In this document: positions 11,235 through 23,447 of the stretch, piece by piece
How the letters are laid out: each line of letters starts with the position of its first letter
Position numbering within the stretch: position 1 is the stretch's first letter
Assembly: GCA_963402885.1 (NCBI GenBank)
Contig: OY727095.1
Span: 8,747,001-8,811,000, forward strand
Direction of reading: 5' to 3'
Length of the DNA: 64,000 nucleotides
From: Antedon bifida
Lineage: Eukaryota > Echinodermata > Crinoidea > Comatulida > Antedonidae
Program-made: the position numbers and the translations under genes
The notes under the pieces: generated by a model
What the model was told of the DNA's origin: nothing
The model's database searches: none
Seen by the model: only the letters and a program-made list of their open reading frames with translations

Positions 11235-12151
11235 CGAAAAAAAATCGCATCGGCCTCATTACAAGATCGTGTGTCCAACTCTGAGGCAATTCTCACAGGG
11301 CTGTTTCTATATTGGGCATGTGAACAGGTACCACAGGTACCATAGGCATGTCTGTTTTGTTCCAATAATGCTACTAGAAATGTAGTCGTTAACCAATTAA
11401 ATCAATTGTTTTTTTTTTGTCTTTTATGGGCTCGTCCCACTTTTATTTCAGTTTGCTGTACAAATTATTTCAATATATACAAGTTCTCTATATAAGGCAT
11501 ATAATATGTGTATTCTCTTGTATTATTAAAATTAAAAACAAAGGTCATGTTCTCCATCTTTTTTTGTCACATGCAAGTGACGCAGTGCATATTAATCAAA
11601 ATTGTTTATGTACAATTCAACACCTTTGGATTCGTATATATCTGATAAAATAAATACAATTTATGGACCTTCTTCACTCCTGATAAATAATTAATGTCAA
11701 AATATTGAATCCTTCTCAGTAGCAATGGAGGCATTCAAATGACGAGCATAACCTGCAAGTCCCTCGTTTGTTGGTATAGGCCTATTAGAAAAATAATATA
11801 TTGTTTTATACCTACGCCGCATCACCCCCACCCCCATATGACATTTCTGGATGTCCCACTGGGTAGCGTGTATTACTTTTTAAAAATCATACTATTCGGT
11901 ACTTGATGAGAGGTTCTTTTTGTTATTTTAACAGATCACCATTTTTTGTTGTCCGGAAGCTCATTTATCCAGGATAACATGGAAGATCGCAAGTAGCGTC
12001 TACACCCGCATCGGATCGATCAGACCAAGTTGAGATATTGAAAACCGCTTGGTCACAATCGACAAAATGTTAATTATTTTTCAAAAACCAAGGCTCATTG
12101 ATTCCAAATTCTATATTTAGTAGCTCAATACATTGTATTTTGAATTTTCTT

Positions 12152-13467
12152 TTAGGATTTATCATAAATCAATATCATTGCTAGCAGTGTGACGATGACC
12201 AATACTAGTGGATTCAACTTTACAACGCATGTGGTGTTTCCCGCCATAACATCGTTACAGTCTGTCGTGTTGCAACAAGTTGTACACTTTCTATCAAGAT
12301 ATCCTAGGCCTTCGTAAATACAGCCTTCCTGGCACTTTATTTTTTCAATGCAGTTCCGACGATAGTTTGTTATGACGCTATTTCTTCTTACTTCATAAAT
12401 CTAAAAAGGTAAATTTAAATAATAGAAAAATATAAAAATCATCAACAATTAATGTTTAAGAAAATAATAATATAAGCATAATGCTTAAGTGCGTCTGTAC
12501 CACCAGGGCTATACCCACATGTATGCATACACGGTATGGACCACTTCGCATATTATTCCAATGCGAAACAGTGAAATAGGCCTACAGCAACCAAAACTCA
12601 TTCCCTCCTTTTCTGGGATACCATATTTAGACCCTGTTATTGGTTTTAAGTCAGTTCCCTCTTTCAGGGATTTTACATACATAGGCCTAGTCGACACTTT
12701 CTCGTGAAACGAAGAACGGACAATATTTAAGCACACTATTCTTTCACAGGTTTCTCCTTATACTTTCCCGTGAAACGAACGACTGTACTATTTTAACTTA
12801 TGAAAAACTCCTATTAAGGGGACACTTCTAATGGAACACATTGTCGAGGCTTCGAGGGTGTCCTTTTAATAGAGGTTGCATTATAATACTTACATAGCAG
12901 GTATCTTCATGTGGTTGACATTCACGTGACGTATTTGTCTTCGGATCCTCCAACCAGAAACACGGTTCTGCCGTTTCGATGTCATAGTTCTCTCCCGGCT
13001 TCAATAGGTACTCACAGTCAAAACATTTTATTGTTGATGCTGTAAAAGGAGAAATAGATATTTATACCATATTTAACCACTAGGTTCTCTGTCAATTTAA
13101 ATCTTCCCCTCCCCAACCACATGGGACTATAAGTCAAGATAAATTTGTTCAATTACTCTTATTTAAAAGTCAAATAAGATTCAATTATTCGACTTTAATT
13201 ATTGTCATCAGGAAATAGGCCTAACCATTAAAAATGTTTTAGTAATAGCCTAGTAAGTGTATAAAGAAAACATTTAAAGTAGACCTAATTTATAAATATA
13301 TCCGCGCGTCGTTCTACCTGTTTCATCATTTATCTATTAATTTCGCATGTCACTGATCAAATAAAGAATAAAAATAATGATAAAAATGATTTAAATTTAC
13401 CTTTTGGTGGCCCTGATGTAAAGATAAGCAGCGTGATCCACAAATATATTAATGAACAGCAATTCAT
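12152..13467 (-). CDS. Ly6/uPAR (three-finger) domain protein, secreted or GPI-anchored
   Basis: Three minus-strand exons (13401-13467, 12894-13039, 12152-12400) join in phase with GT-AG borders to give 153 residues. Residues 1-18 look like a signal peptide (MNCCSLIYLWITLLIFTS). The mature part opens with IKCFDCEYL and ends its cysteine-rich region with TTCCNTTDCND, the hallmark CCxTDxCN close of LU domains; cysteines between (CFW, REC, DTC, NC, KC, GC, KC) suit one three-finger domain. The last ~20 residues (LNPLVLVIVTLLAMILIYDK) are hydrophobic, as in a GPI-attachment signal or a single membrane helix. Such proteins act at the cell surface or as secreted ligands; partner unknown. Start chosen because it opens the signal peptide. 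Each exon is small, so the gene is easy to miss. Family confident, orthology not assignable. Confidence 0.85.
12800..12885. mobile_element. Fragment of a CTATTAAGGGGACA-type DNA element
   Basis: CTCCTATTAAGGGGACACTT and GGGTGTCCTTTTAATAGAGG are inverted relative to each other, as in related copies at about 33,972 and 34,877. It lies in intron 2 of the Ly6-like gene. Confidence 0.5.
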
Positions 13468-16405
13468 AGTAATGTCTTGTTTTGTTTTTAATTTGTGAGT
13501 TCAAACTGGTCTCAATCTATCGTATAGGTAGCCACCTCATATTTTTGCAGTATAAAGGCAACACTTTCTGTAAACTGGCACGATTGTCGAATGTCACTAC
13601 GTGCTTTGATGACGGTTTAACATACAATTATAATCAACTTAAATGATCCTGATTGTATTCAAATGTTTAATCTAAAATATTGAAAAGAAAACTAACTTTA
13701 GATTTTACTTTTGTTGTGTACGGGTCTTCACATGAAGACTGTGATTCATGTGTTTTGAAAATATTAAAACCAATTGATGTGTTTTGTACCATACCATACG
13801 TAGGCCTATATTTAACTCAACATATTAAAGATGTATTGTTCCCTAAAAACACGAAAAATAAAGATTAATAAAATCAGACTTTGAATAGGCCATTTTGTTA
13901 TAAAGTTAATCACTTCCGTGGACCTTTTCACCTATAAAATGACAAAATAAATGAGCCAATTCAACTAAAAACCCAATGACTGTCAGCCAATTTGACTATT
14001 TTTTGCTTATTACAGTTTTTTAAGTAAATAAATTTTTGTTCGATCCAATTTTTTGTCAAAGTGGATAACTATTAGGTGGCATATTAAAAAAAAAATGTAA
14101 GAATTATTTTTTTTCAGGGGGAAAATACATATAATAAGCTATGAGTAAAGGGAAGGTGGAAACTGCAATTGAGAGGTGAACGCACGAGTGCAAGTTGCAT
14201 CATCTCTAGCACAACTTTCACCCCAGAGTTTATGATGTTTTCATCCCTTCACTGGCGTTGGGATAAACCCTACCAGTTAAATAAACCAGTGGCCTATGTC
14301 CCAATGAAAAGGAACTAACTAATATCTGATCTGATTAAACCGTTTAGTTAATAAGAAGTAAGAAAATACTTACTTTATTCATATTTTAAAATGTTTCCAT
14401 CCAACATTTCGTTCGCGAAAACATATCCAAGAGTATAATGCATGACGAATGTACGTCAGGTCGATCTTCCAATATCTTTGCTACATCATAAATAAAGCCG
14501 TTTGGTTTTCATGCCGATGAATTATGATTAGTTTAAAAAGGCCTATTCGGTGAATCTTAATGGGTTTGTCAACAAACCCTGCAAGCAATGCGATTGGCGG
14601 AATAATGTTGCATGTTAGTCTATAATATTATCGTCTGCTTTCCTCCGATGTAATTAATTTTCTTTAGAGTTGAATATTGCCGCAGCCGGAGGATAATTCT
14701 AGCAAGCATTGACTCTTAATTAATTGTCTCTCATCGATTTCTATGATTATACAGATCATGGATTGGTATAACACCGACAATATTACAAATTCAATTATTT
14801 TACAAGTGTATTGTCTAATTATAGATCTTGCATGCACGCGCGTGCGCATTAATATGCAAAATCGGTATACGTCAAATTATAAATTCCAAAAATTGATTTG
14901 TGGATTTTTTGATCAGTTTATTTTGATATCTTTCCCAAGAAGAATATTGATAAAATATAACCTTGATATTCGACCATTCAAAAAAAAATTATTGATTAAT
15001 GATAATGATATATTGACATTGTGATATTGAACATTAACAATGTAATTGGTGTAGAAGAACTATCTAATTTCGTGTAAATGTTGTTGTACGTTGCTATGTA
15101 AGTATCACATGGTAACATAATAGAAACTATTAAATAAATTGGTGAAGATGAAGGCCGGCTAATTTTGGTTCCGTATCATGACAATCGCACGCGGAGTATT
15201 GTACTCAAATAGTTATAAATTTTATTTTTTTAAAAATGGTTCTAATTGTTCAAAAATTGATTTACGCCTAAACTACAACATATAAGATTGTAATTATTAT
15301 CTGCAGTTTGTTTTTATTCAGAAGTCTGGTATTAAATATTATTTAACTATATTTAGTAGATTTCATATTTAGCCTCCATATTTTATATTTTACTTCGGTT
15401 TGGGGTTTTTTTTTGGCATGGTTGGAATTCCCTTTTTCGTATTAGTTTATGTACAGCTCCTAGAGGTTTCACAACATTAGGCGTTACCAGGATATTATTA
15501 GTATTATTCATTTTTTTTGGCCATTTTCATTTATCCAACTGTAGGCCTATTTTATAATAGCCGATAATGTTCAGAGTACAATTACAATTATTTTCTTTAA
15601 ATCATCAAGATGATGGATACGATAGTAATTACGTATATGAGTTAATAATATAAAATAAATAAATGTTTGGGAATTTGAAAACGAGAATAAAAGGTCTAGG
15701 AGGTCAAATATTCCGGAGCCTAAAAAAGTTTGAACAAAATATGGTGGCGCCCGTTTATTATATGATGATGAGTAAACACAAAAACAATCAAACTGCGAAA
15801 ACGAGGCAAGTTGTCGATGTGGTTGTGTTTAATTTATCGTAAATTTCTGACGTCTGTTCTAAATTTAACGTAGTAATCACAATATTAACAATTTAATAAC
15901 ATTCACTTACACCAAGGTAAAGTACGAACGACTGTATATAGGCCTAAGTCTCGTTTAGCTAACCCCGTTTATAGGAAATGAAAGCTAGGCCCTTGTTACT
16001 TGTTAGATTAGCCTACTCTGGTCAAGACTCAAGTCAGGTTACTCCCCGGCCCGGCCTACTATCTTGCCCCGTCACCAGCCAGAGCTGTGCCGCCTAGCCT
16101 GGCCAAAGTAGAATCTGACATCCATGCATGACCTGAGTGTAATGTGATCAGAAATGTAGCCCTAAATTTAGCTTTTAGAAAATTTAGACGACACATTGGG
16201 ACATACATTAGTCATCATACTGTATTTTGAATTATTAATTTATTTTTTAATACAAATTTTCATTTCTTCCAGTAAAAATATATGCAAATATAAAGAAAAG
16301 AGGCAAAGTCAAGAGGGAAAAGTGTCGAGGAAAACAATACAGATCGTAAGCCTACGAAGTAGCCGTTGTTGTGAGAAATTAGGCTAGTACTACACTCACA
16401 GGACC
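13468..16405. other. Intergenic interval between the Ly6-like gene and YKT6
   Basis: No exon recognised on either strand. TAGGCCTA occurs at 13801, 15542 and 15939. The last ~450 bp before YKT6 are less AT-rich (CCCGGCCCGGCC near 16,050) and probably contain its promoter and 5' UTR. Confidence 0.45.
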
Positions 16406-18361
16406 ATGCGTCTGTATTCTTTAACTATTCTATATAAGGGTGTGAAGGTACTGTCATTAAAGGCAGCCTACGATCTCTCATCCTTTGGATATTTCCAACG
16501 AAAAAGGTAAGACCAAATTAAATTTTGAATTTCTATGACCTACAAAAAACTTTTACTATATTTCTACAGAAATTATACCATTAACTTTCCTACATTTATT
16601 TATGCAGTGTTCAAGAATTTATGCAATTCACTAGTCAGATTATTGTTGAAAGAACACAAGTTGGCCTCAGAACCTCCGTAAAAGAACAAGGTTAGTAGTA
16701 GCTTATAAAATACTTATGTTGAAATTGAATCAAAACCTTACTTATTATTTGTTTCAGATTCGATGAAAAAAAGCTTATGGTTCATCTTAGAAAAACCCAT
16801 ATCAATTTTATTTATGAAATAAAAGACTCCATTAAATACAGTACCAACCCTGTACACATTGTAGACCCAAAAAAGTTTTTCCTTACTTAATAGGGGTATC
16901 CCCAGAATAATGGTTGCAGTAGTAACATATATTGCCCGTAGTAACATGTGTTTTCCACTTGTTTGTTTCACAACAAATGAAAAGACATTTGAAGTGTAGT
17001 ACTGTATATTATTATAGTGTAAAGCTCTGTCTACATTAGCAAACTAGTTTGACAACAAATGTGATGTGTCCAAATGTGGTATTGATATGACATCATCATG
17101 TCCATGGGTACATCACATGTTTTTGTCACATAAAGTTTGATAAGACTACTTCACATGACCATGACATTTTGCTTACTGTGCGCTTTTTTTAACTTTGCAA
17201 ATATGTCTATTCACAGATTACTTATGTCACGCATACATACGTAATGACTGTCTAGCAGGAGTGTTGGTCGCAGACCATGAGTACCCTAACCGTGTGGCGT
17301 TTACGTTACTAACCAAAATACTGGATTTATTTGCAACACAAGTACCTTCAGGATCATGGCCAACAATGGCAGAAAACTCTGCCGATTTTTCAGGATTAGA
17401 TGAATTTTTAGCTAAATATCAGGTAGTATTATCAGATTTCAGAGTTTAAAAAAGCTTGAAACTCATCCTCTTGACCAATTGATACATTATTAAATTATAT
17501 TATTTTTTTAAACATTTAAAAAAAAAATTTATTTCAGAATCCAAGGGAAGCTGATGCAATGACAAAGGTACAAGCAGAATTAGATGAAACAAAAATCATA
17601 ATGGTATGTTACTAAACACTAGGGACATTGGTGGGACGTGCTTTAATACCATTGAGGAGGCACTTCCCCAACGGTCAAAAGAATATTGCAGCTTGCATTT
17701 ATATAATTCCTCATCATTGCATAATACATTTTCTCTGAATTTATAATTATTGCCTATATTTTACGTTTTTCAGCACAGCACTATAGAAGCAGTTTTACAG
17801 AGAGGAGAAAAACTAGATGATTTAGTATCAAAATCTGATGATTTAAGTTTACAATCAAAAACATTCTACAAAACTGTAAGTCCATAGATTGCATTTGAAC
17901 ACATACATTGTATTTGAACACATACATTGTATTTGAACACATACATTGTATTTGAATACATGCATTGTATTTGAATACATACATTGTATTTGAACACATA
18001 CATTTTATTTGAACACATACATTGTATTTGAACACATACATTGTATTTGAATACATACATTGCATTTGAACACATACATTGCATTTGAACACATACATTG
18101 TATTTGAACACATACATTGTATTTGAACACATACATTGTATTTGAACACATACATTGTATTTGAACACATACACTGCATTTGAACACATACATTGTATTT
18201 TAACACATACATTGTATTTTAACACATACATTTTATTTCAATACTTACATTTGCTTTATTTCCTTGTAGGCCAATTTATCACGTTAACTCGTCATTAGTA
18301 AATAGATGTGTTTATCTTTTATTAGGCACGGAAAACAAACTCTTGTTGTGTAGTACAATAG
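16406..18361 (+). CDS. YKT6: YKT6 R-SNARE (synaptobrevin homologue), complete
   Basis: A lipid-anchored R-SNARE that cycles between cytosol and membranes and acts in ER-Golgi, endosomal and autophagosome fusion. Six exons (16406-16506, 16608-16690, 17217-17422, 17538-17603, 17774-17875, 18326-18361) give 197 residues; human YKT6 has 198. Exon 1 starts the longin domain ([12 protein letters not shown]); exon 3 has [11 protein letters not shown] and NRVAFTLL. Exons 4-5 form the SNARE motif, [19 protein letters not shown] then [15 protein letters not shown], with the zero-layer Arg in LQRGEK. The end is NSCCVVQ: a palmitoylatable Cys followed by CVVQ, a prenylation CaaX box. The start matches the family. 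Intron 2 holds a MITE-A and intron 5 a 19-bp minisatellite. Nothing is missing. Confidence 0.96.
17021..17145. mobile_element. MITE-A copy, 3'-degraded (YKT6 intron 2)
   Basis: Starts AAAGCTCTGTCTACATTAGC and keeps the subterminal CATCATGTCC and TTTGTCACATAAAGTTTGAT. The right terminal repeat is lost after TTTGATAAGAC. It ends about 70 bp before the exon 3 acceptor. Confidence 0.8.
17885..18240. repeat. Minisatellite, 19 bp unit, about 18 copies (YKT6 intron 5)
   Basis: Unit CATTGTATTTGAACACATA. Because 19 is not a multiple of three, all minus-strand frames read the same cysteine-rich peptide in turn, making spurious overlapping open frames. It fills most of the 450-bp intron. Confidence 0.93.
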
Positions 18362-18998
18362 CTGTTTCTGCATGAAACATTTTCTATTGTCATGTCAAGT
18401 CTCGTCAGTGAAGTCCCGCCTCAAGTAAGGATTCCTAAAGTGCTGAGGTTGGGGTAGTATGAACAATGTGAATGGACTTAGCATTTTTATACTATGAAGC
18501 GGCTGGCAGGAGCACCATCTGTGGAGTGTCCTAACTGGGAATAAAGGTATTCGTCAGTGTTCTGGTGACAAATTCATACATTTCAAATCCATATGTCCTG
18601 ACTTTCGAAGAGAAAGACTTGTTTATATTACATAGTAGGTTTGAATATATGGTTCTTGGTATGTACATTTGTGGCAATTGGATTATGAAATGCTAGAATT
18701 AATATGAGCTGGTATCACGATTCCCTAGCTATCTTGCCCATGTTGTGTTTATTGTTATATGCTATATAAATGAAACCATTTCCTTTTAAAATGTATATAA
18801 ATATAATGCTATAGTAACAGATGTTAAATACGAAGTATGTACCATCGTCAATTGTATTACTTACAATTTTGTTGAGAATGGGTGTAGGCTCGCTAGAAAG
18901 TTTTCCAGTCATTTAATTTAACCAAGAGAAAATTTTTGCTAATTGTGCATAAATCTGATTACCCAATTCAGGATACTATAATCTGTAAAGTATCGCGT

Positions 18999-19162
18999 AA
19001 AGCTCTGTCTACACTATCAAAGTTTATGTGACAAAAAATGTGATGTGACCATATATGGACATGATGTCATATCACTACCATATTTGGGCATACTGTACAT
19101 ACAGTAATTTGGGCACATCACACTTTTTTTTTCAAACTAGTTTGATAGTGTAGACAGAGCTT
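18999..19162. mobile_element. MITE-A copy
   Basis: Both terminal repeats present (AAGCTCTGTCTACACTATCA and its inverse), flanked by TA-rich sequence, with a small internal insertion ACTGTACATACAGTA. Lies downstream of YKT6. Confidence 0.9.
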
Positions 19163-19530
19163 AATACATGTTATATACAATATGTATCACATAAACCTAT
19201 CCTTAACACAATACTGTGTCATATGTGATACATGTGCCTACTTTATATTACAGAATCTGATACTTATGTAGATATAGTACAGAGTATCGGGCAATCTGTT
19301 TTACATTTCTTGTTCTTTTGTATAGTTTAAACTAAGTTCTTTATAAACCACAGAATTTTGTCTGCACATAGTAGCAAGTAAATCACCAAAACTGAACCAA
19401 TGTGGATTGGGATTATTGAATACCTCAGTATCATGAAAATATGTTTAGATTATTTTTTGCTATTTTATTAAAAATCGTAGATGGTATTATAGTCTAACTC
19501 AATGTGATTGGTGCTTCAATAGATAAATCT

Positions 19531-19690
19531 AAAGCTCTGTTTACACTATCAAACTACTTTGACAAAAAAAAATGTGATGTGCCCATATATATACGGGTTA
19601 TCATATCAGTACCATATTTGGTCATAATACTACCATATTTGGGCACATCACACTTTTTTGTCAAAGTAGTTTGATAGTGCAAACAGAGTT
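19531..19690. mobile_element. MITE-A copy
   Basis: Left end AAAGCTCTGTTTACACTATC, right end TTTGATAGTGCAAACAGAGT. The subterminal arms TGTGATGTGCCC are conserved. Confidence 0.9.
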
Positions 19691-19856
19691 AAGTTGATGT
19701 ACAAAAAAGTATATTTTAAATAGTAATTTTTGTATCAATTTATTGCCTTGGAAATTGGGTGGATTTTGGTTCTTTCAATTGTAATGTTTCTCTTCCATTG
19801 GTGTTTGTTCATTGTGTATTTTGTTTGGAATAACTTGTTGTTGTTTGGTATGCCTT

Positions 19857-20016
19857 AAGCTCTGTCAACACTATCAAACGTTATATGACAACAAAATGTG
19901 ATGTCCATATATGGACATGATGATGTAATATCACTACCATATTTGTGCATATCACTACCGTATTTGGGCACACCACACTTTTTTGCCAAACTAGTTTGAT
20001 AGTGTAGACAGAGCTT
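19857..20016. mobile_element. MITE-A copy
   Basis: Left end AAGCTCTGTCAACACTATCA, right end TTTGATAGTGTAGACAGAGC. Third copy within 1.1 kb. Confidence 0.9.
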
Positions 20017-20060
20017 TAGCTCCACGATTCTTTTACATTGGTAATCACTGTAGTATAAAT

Positions 20061-20094
20061 ACACGTACGTACACGTACGTACGTACGTACACGT
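20061..20094. repeat. ACGT simple repeat
   Basis: Alternating ACACGTACGT units, self-complementary, just after a MITE-A copy. Confidence 0.85.
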
Positions 20095-20929
20095 CATGGC
20101 GTAAATGTATTGTTTGAACTAGATTACAGAACATTGAACCTGTTTCTAGTATCTGAACACCTACTGTTCTTTACATTAAACTGTAATTCTGAACATAGCC
20201 TAAATTTAACTCATTCCTAAACTCTGGTGAATATGAAATTTATAAATTATTAATTGATTTGATTATTAGGTTTAACTCTTTAAAACATTTGAAATATTAG
20301 ATTAAGATTAGAAATTTATAACAAATTTGATACAAATAATGCATTGAAGGTATCCCATATTTAAATTCAAATTACAACAAAACTATGCATTTTCATTTAA
20401 TTATTAATATAATAATACTGAGATGGATTACTATTACCATTTTTCATACAAACATTATCTTCAACAATCTCATTGGCTACTTAGTACTAGTAAACAAGAT
20501 AACATTCTTAATTGAGTAAATACTATTTACTTATGTTTCAAACAAAAACAAAATGAAATTTATTACTTCATTAATTAGTATAAGAATATGAAATGCTATA
20601 TTATATAATATATTTAGTGTACATTTTTTTGTGTACACTTTATAACATTTGTTTTGCTATGTAAATCGTATAATGTAATTGCAGAATATATTGTGTATAG
20701 TAAATTATGTTGTCACAAAAGGTTTATGTATTTTTACAACAACAGTAAAATACTAATACTGTTTTCAATTTGTTCAATTAATTAAATAAGTATAATTTTT
20801 TAATTTAGGGTCTTTATTTCTTTAATAAGGAATCTTGTGATTATAAATGTCTTGTGAAATAAATATTCGTATACAAATTGTTTTTTCATTATCATTAAAT
20901 AATAACTGAAATTTCTGAAAAGTCCATAT

Positions 20930-22760
20930 CTTAGAACAATAGTAACTAGTTATGCCAACAAATAAATAGGAGAATAGAAAATGGCCAAAATATCGACTTT
21001 TTTAAAATTATAATAATATTTATTCGGCAAAAGTTCTTAAAAGTATGTTTTACATTTCATCTTGCCAGGAGCAAGTAATAGGCATGAGCCCAATAAGAAA
21101 ACTGCTCTTACTCTGTCAAATTCAATTATTATGCGATAATATGGCTATATATACGTATATTTTGCTTTGTATCATCTTATAGAGCCATAGTAACCAGTTT
21201 TGTCGAAAAATAAAAGGGTCGAAATTTTGCCATTTTTGGAAAAAATCCCTGTACTATAGTACAGGGATTTTTTCGAAAAATGCCCAAAATATAGACTTTT
21301 TTTAATTCAATTATTATGCGATAATATGGCTTTATATACGTATATTTTGCTTTATATCATCTTATAGAGCCATAGTAACCAGTTTTGTCGGAAAATAAAA
21401 GGGTCGAAACTTCGCCATTTTTGGAAAAAATCCCTGTACTATAGTACAGGGATTTTTTCGAAAAATGCCCAAAATATAGACTTTTTAAAATTCAATTATT
21501 ATGCGATAATATGGCTATATATACGTATATTTTGCTTTGTATCATCTTATAGAGCCATAGTAACCAGTTTTGTCGAAAAATAAAAGGGTCGAAATTTTGC
21601 CATTTTTTGAAAAAATCCCTGTAGGCCTACTATAGTACAGGGATTTTTTCGAAAAATGCCAAAAATATCGACTTTTTAAAATTCTATTATTATGCGATAA
21701 TATGGCTTTATATACGTATATTTTGCTTTGTATCATCTTATAGAGCCATAGTAACCAGTTTTGTCGAAAAATAAAAGGGTCGAAATTTTGCCATTTTGCC
21801 TGATTACAGGGATTTTTTCGAAAAATGCCCAAAATATAGACTTTTTTTAATTCAATTATTATGCGCTAATATGGCTTTATATACGTATATTTTGCGAAAA
21901 ATGCCCAAAATATCGACTTTTTAAAATTCAATTATTATGCGCTAATATGGCTTTATATACGTATATTTTGCTTTGTATCATCTTATAGAGCCATAGTAAC
22001 CAGTTTTGTCGAAAAATAAAAGGGTCGAAATTTTGCCATTTTTAGAAAAAATCCCTGTACTATATAATAGTACAGGGATTTTTTCGAAAAATGCCCAAAA
22101 TATCGACTTTTTAAAATTCAATTATTATGCGATAATATGGCTATATATACGTATATTTTGCTTTGTATCATCTTATAGAGCCATAGTAACCTGTTTTGTC
22201 GAAAAATAAAAGGGTCGAAATTTTGCCATTTTTGGAAAAAATCCCTGTACTTAATAGTACAGGGATTTTTTCCAAAAATGCCCAAAATATCGACTTTTTA
22301 AAATTAAATTATTATGCGCTAATATGGCTTTATATACGTATATTTTGCTTTGTATCATCTTATAGAGCCATAGTAACCAGTTTTGTCGAAAAATAAAAGG
22401 GTCGAAATTTTGCCATTTTTGGTAAAAATCCCTGTACTATAGTACAGAGATTTTTTCGAAAAATGCCCAAAATATAGACTTTTTTTAGTTCAATTATTAT
22501 GCGATAATATGGCTATATATACGTATATTTTGCTTTGTATCATCTTATAGAGCCATAGTAACCAGTTTTGTCGAAAAATAAAAGGGTCGAAATTTTGCCA
22601 TTTTTTGAAAAAATTCCTGTACTATAGTACAGGGATTTTTTCGAAAAATGGCCAAAATATCAACTTTTTAAATTCAATTATTATGCGATAATATTGCCTT
22701 ATATGCGCATATATTGTGTTATCATCATCGTATAGTTATGCCAACTAATAAATGGCCAGG
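20930..22760. repeat. Tandem array of ~185 bp units, each with a palindromic hairpin
   Basis: TAACC(A/T)GTTTTGTCGAAAA blocks occur at 21191, 21376, 21561, 21752, 21997, 22187, 22374 and 22559, so eight good units at 185-191 bp spacing with one stretched to 245 bp. Most units contain AAAATCCCTGTACTATAGTA followed by CAGGGATTTT, a near-perfect palindrome of about 34 bp. Other shared blocks are ATTATGCGATAATATGGC and TATATACGTATATTTTGC. Degenerate units flank both ends. One unit carries GGCCTA inserted in the palindrome at 21622-21629. Long open frames across the array are by-products of periodicity. Confidence 0.93.
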
Positions 22761-23043
22761 GATTTTTATAAATAAATGGTTTTGTAGAGACAAGTGATGT
22801 TAAAAAGCCAGTACTGATGTTCTTGTTTTATTAGACTAATATTGTATAAAAAAGGGAGATATTTACAATTTGAGATTGTGAGTTTAGATTATCACTGTGA
22901 AAAGGCAACAGTACACTAGATATAATATTGACATTTAAAACAACATTAATTATTCTCCAGTCACTTTGTTTCTAAAAAGATCATAGCATTATGAAGTAAC
23001 AATAGATATAGAGATATTTACAATTTGAAGATACATGCATATT

Positions 23044-23212
23044 AAGCTCTGTCTACACTATCAAACTAGTTTGACAAAAGTGTGATGTGCACAAATATGG
23101 TAGTGGTTTGCCTAAATATGGTAGTGGTATGCCCAAATATGTTAGTGATATGACATCATCATGTTCATATATGGGCACATCACATCAAGTTTGATAGTGT
23201 AGACAGAGCTTT
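23044..23212. mobile_element. MITE-A copy, inverted relative to neighbours
   Basis: Full length with both terminal repeats. The internal GCCCAAATATGGTAGTG repeat is present as two to three tandem copies, in the opposite sense to the 19-kb copies. Confidence 0.9.
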
Positions 23213-23264
23213 ACAGCTTCCACAATTAGATTATCATTGTGAAGTACCATAGCTACATTGACAT

Positions 23265-23371
23265 AAAGCTTGGTTCCCACTAGGACGCAACATATAATAA
23301 TTCATTGCTAGTGATTGGTGACTTATGTTGCGTTACGTCCTTGCATTGGGTCTCTAGTGGGTACCAAGCAT
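23265..23371. mobile_element. MITE-B copy, short
   Basis: Family with ends AAGCTTGGTTCCCACTAG and CTAGTGGGAACCAAGCTT and internal GCGTTGCGT blocks. Here the ends are AAAGCTTGGTTCCCACTAGG and CTCTAGTGGGTACCAAGC. Lies just 3' of BUB3 coding sequence, possibly in its 3' UTR. Confidence 0.8.
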
Positions 23372-23447
23372 TACCAACGCTAACTATTGTTCAGTACTGT
23401 CCGCGTCCGTGTCATTTCGTTTTGGTTGTAATTTCTTGCGATTACCT

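Noticed and set aside
17781-18231. Several overlapping minus-strand frames encoding Cys-rich repeats ([11 protein letters not shown] type)
   Set aside because: They are translations of the 19-bp minisatellite in YKT6 intron 5; every frame gives the same peptide in turn.
21542-22396. Open frames sharing VEILPFLEKIPVL
   Set aside because: Periodic read-through of the 185-bp hairpin array.
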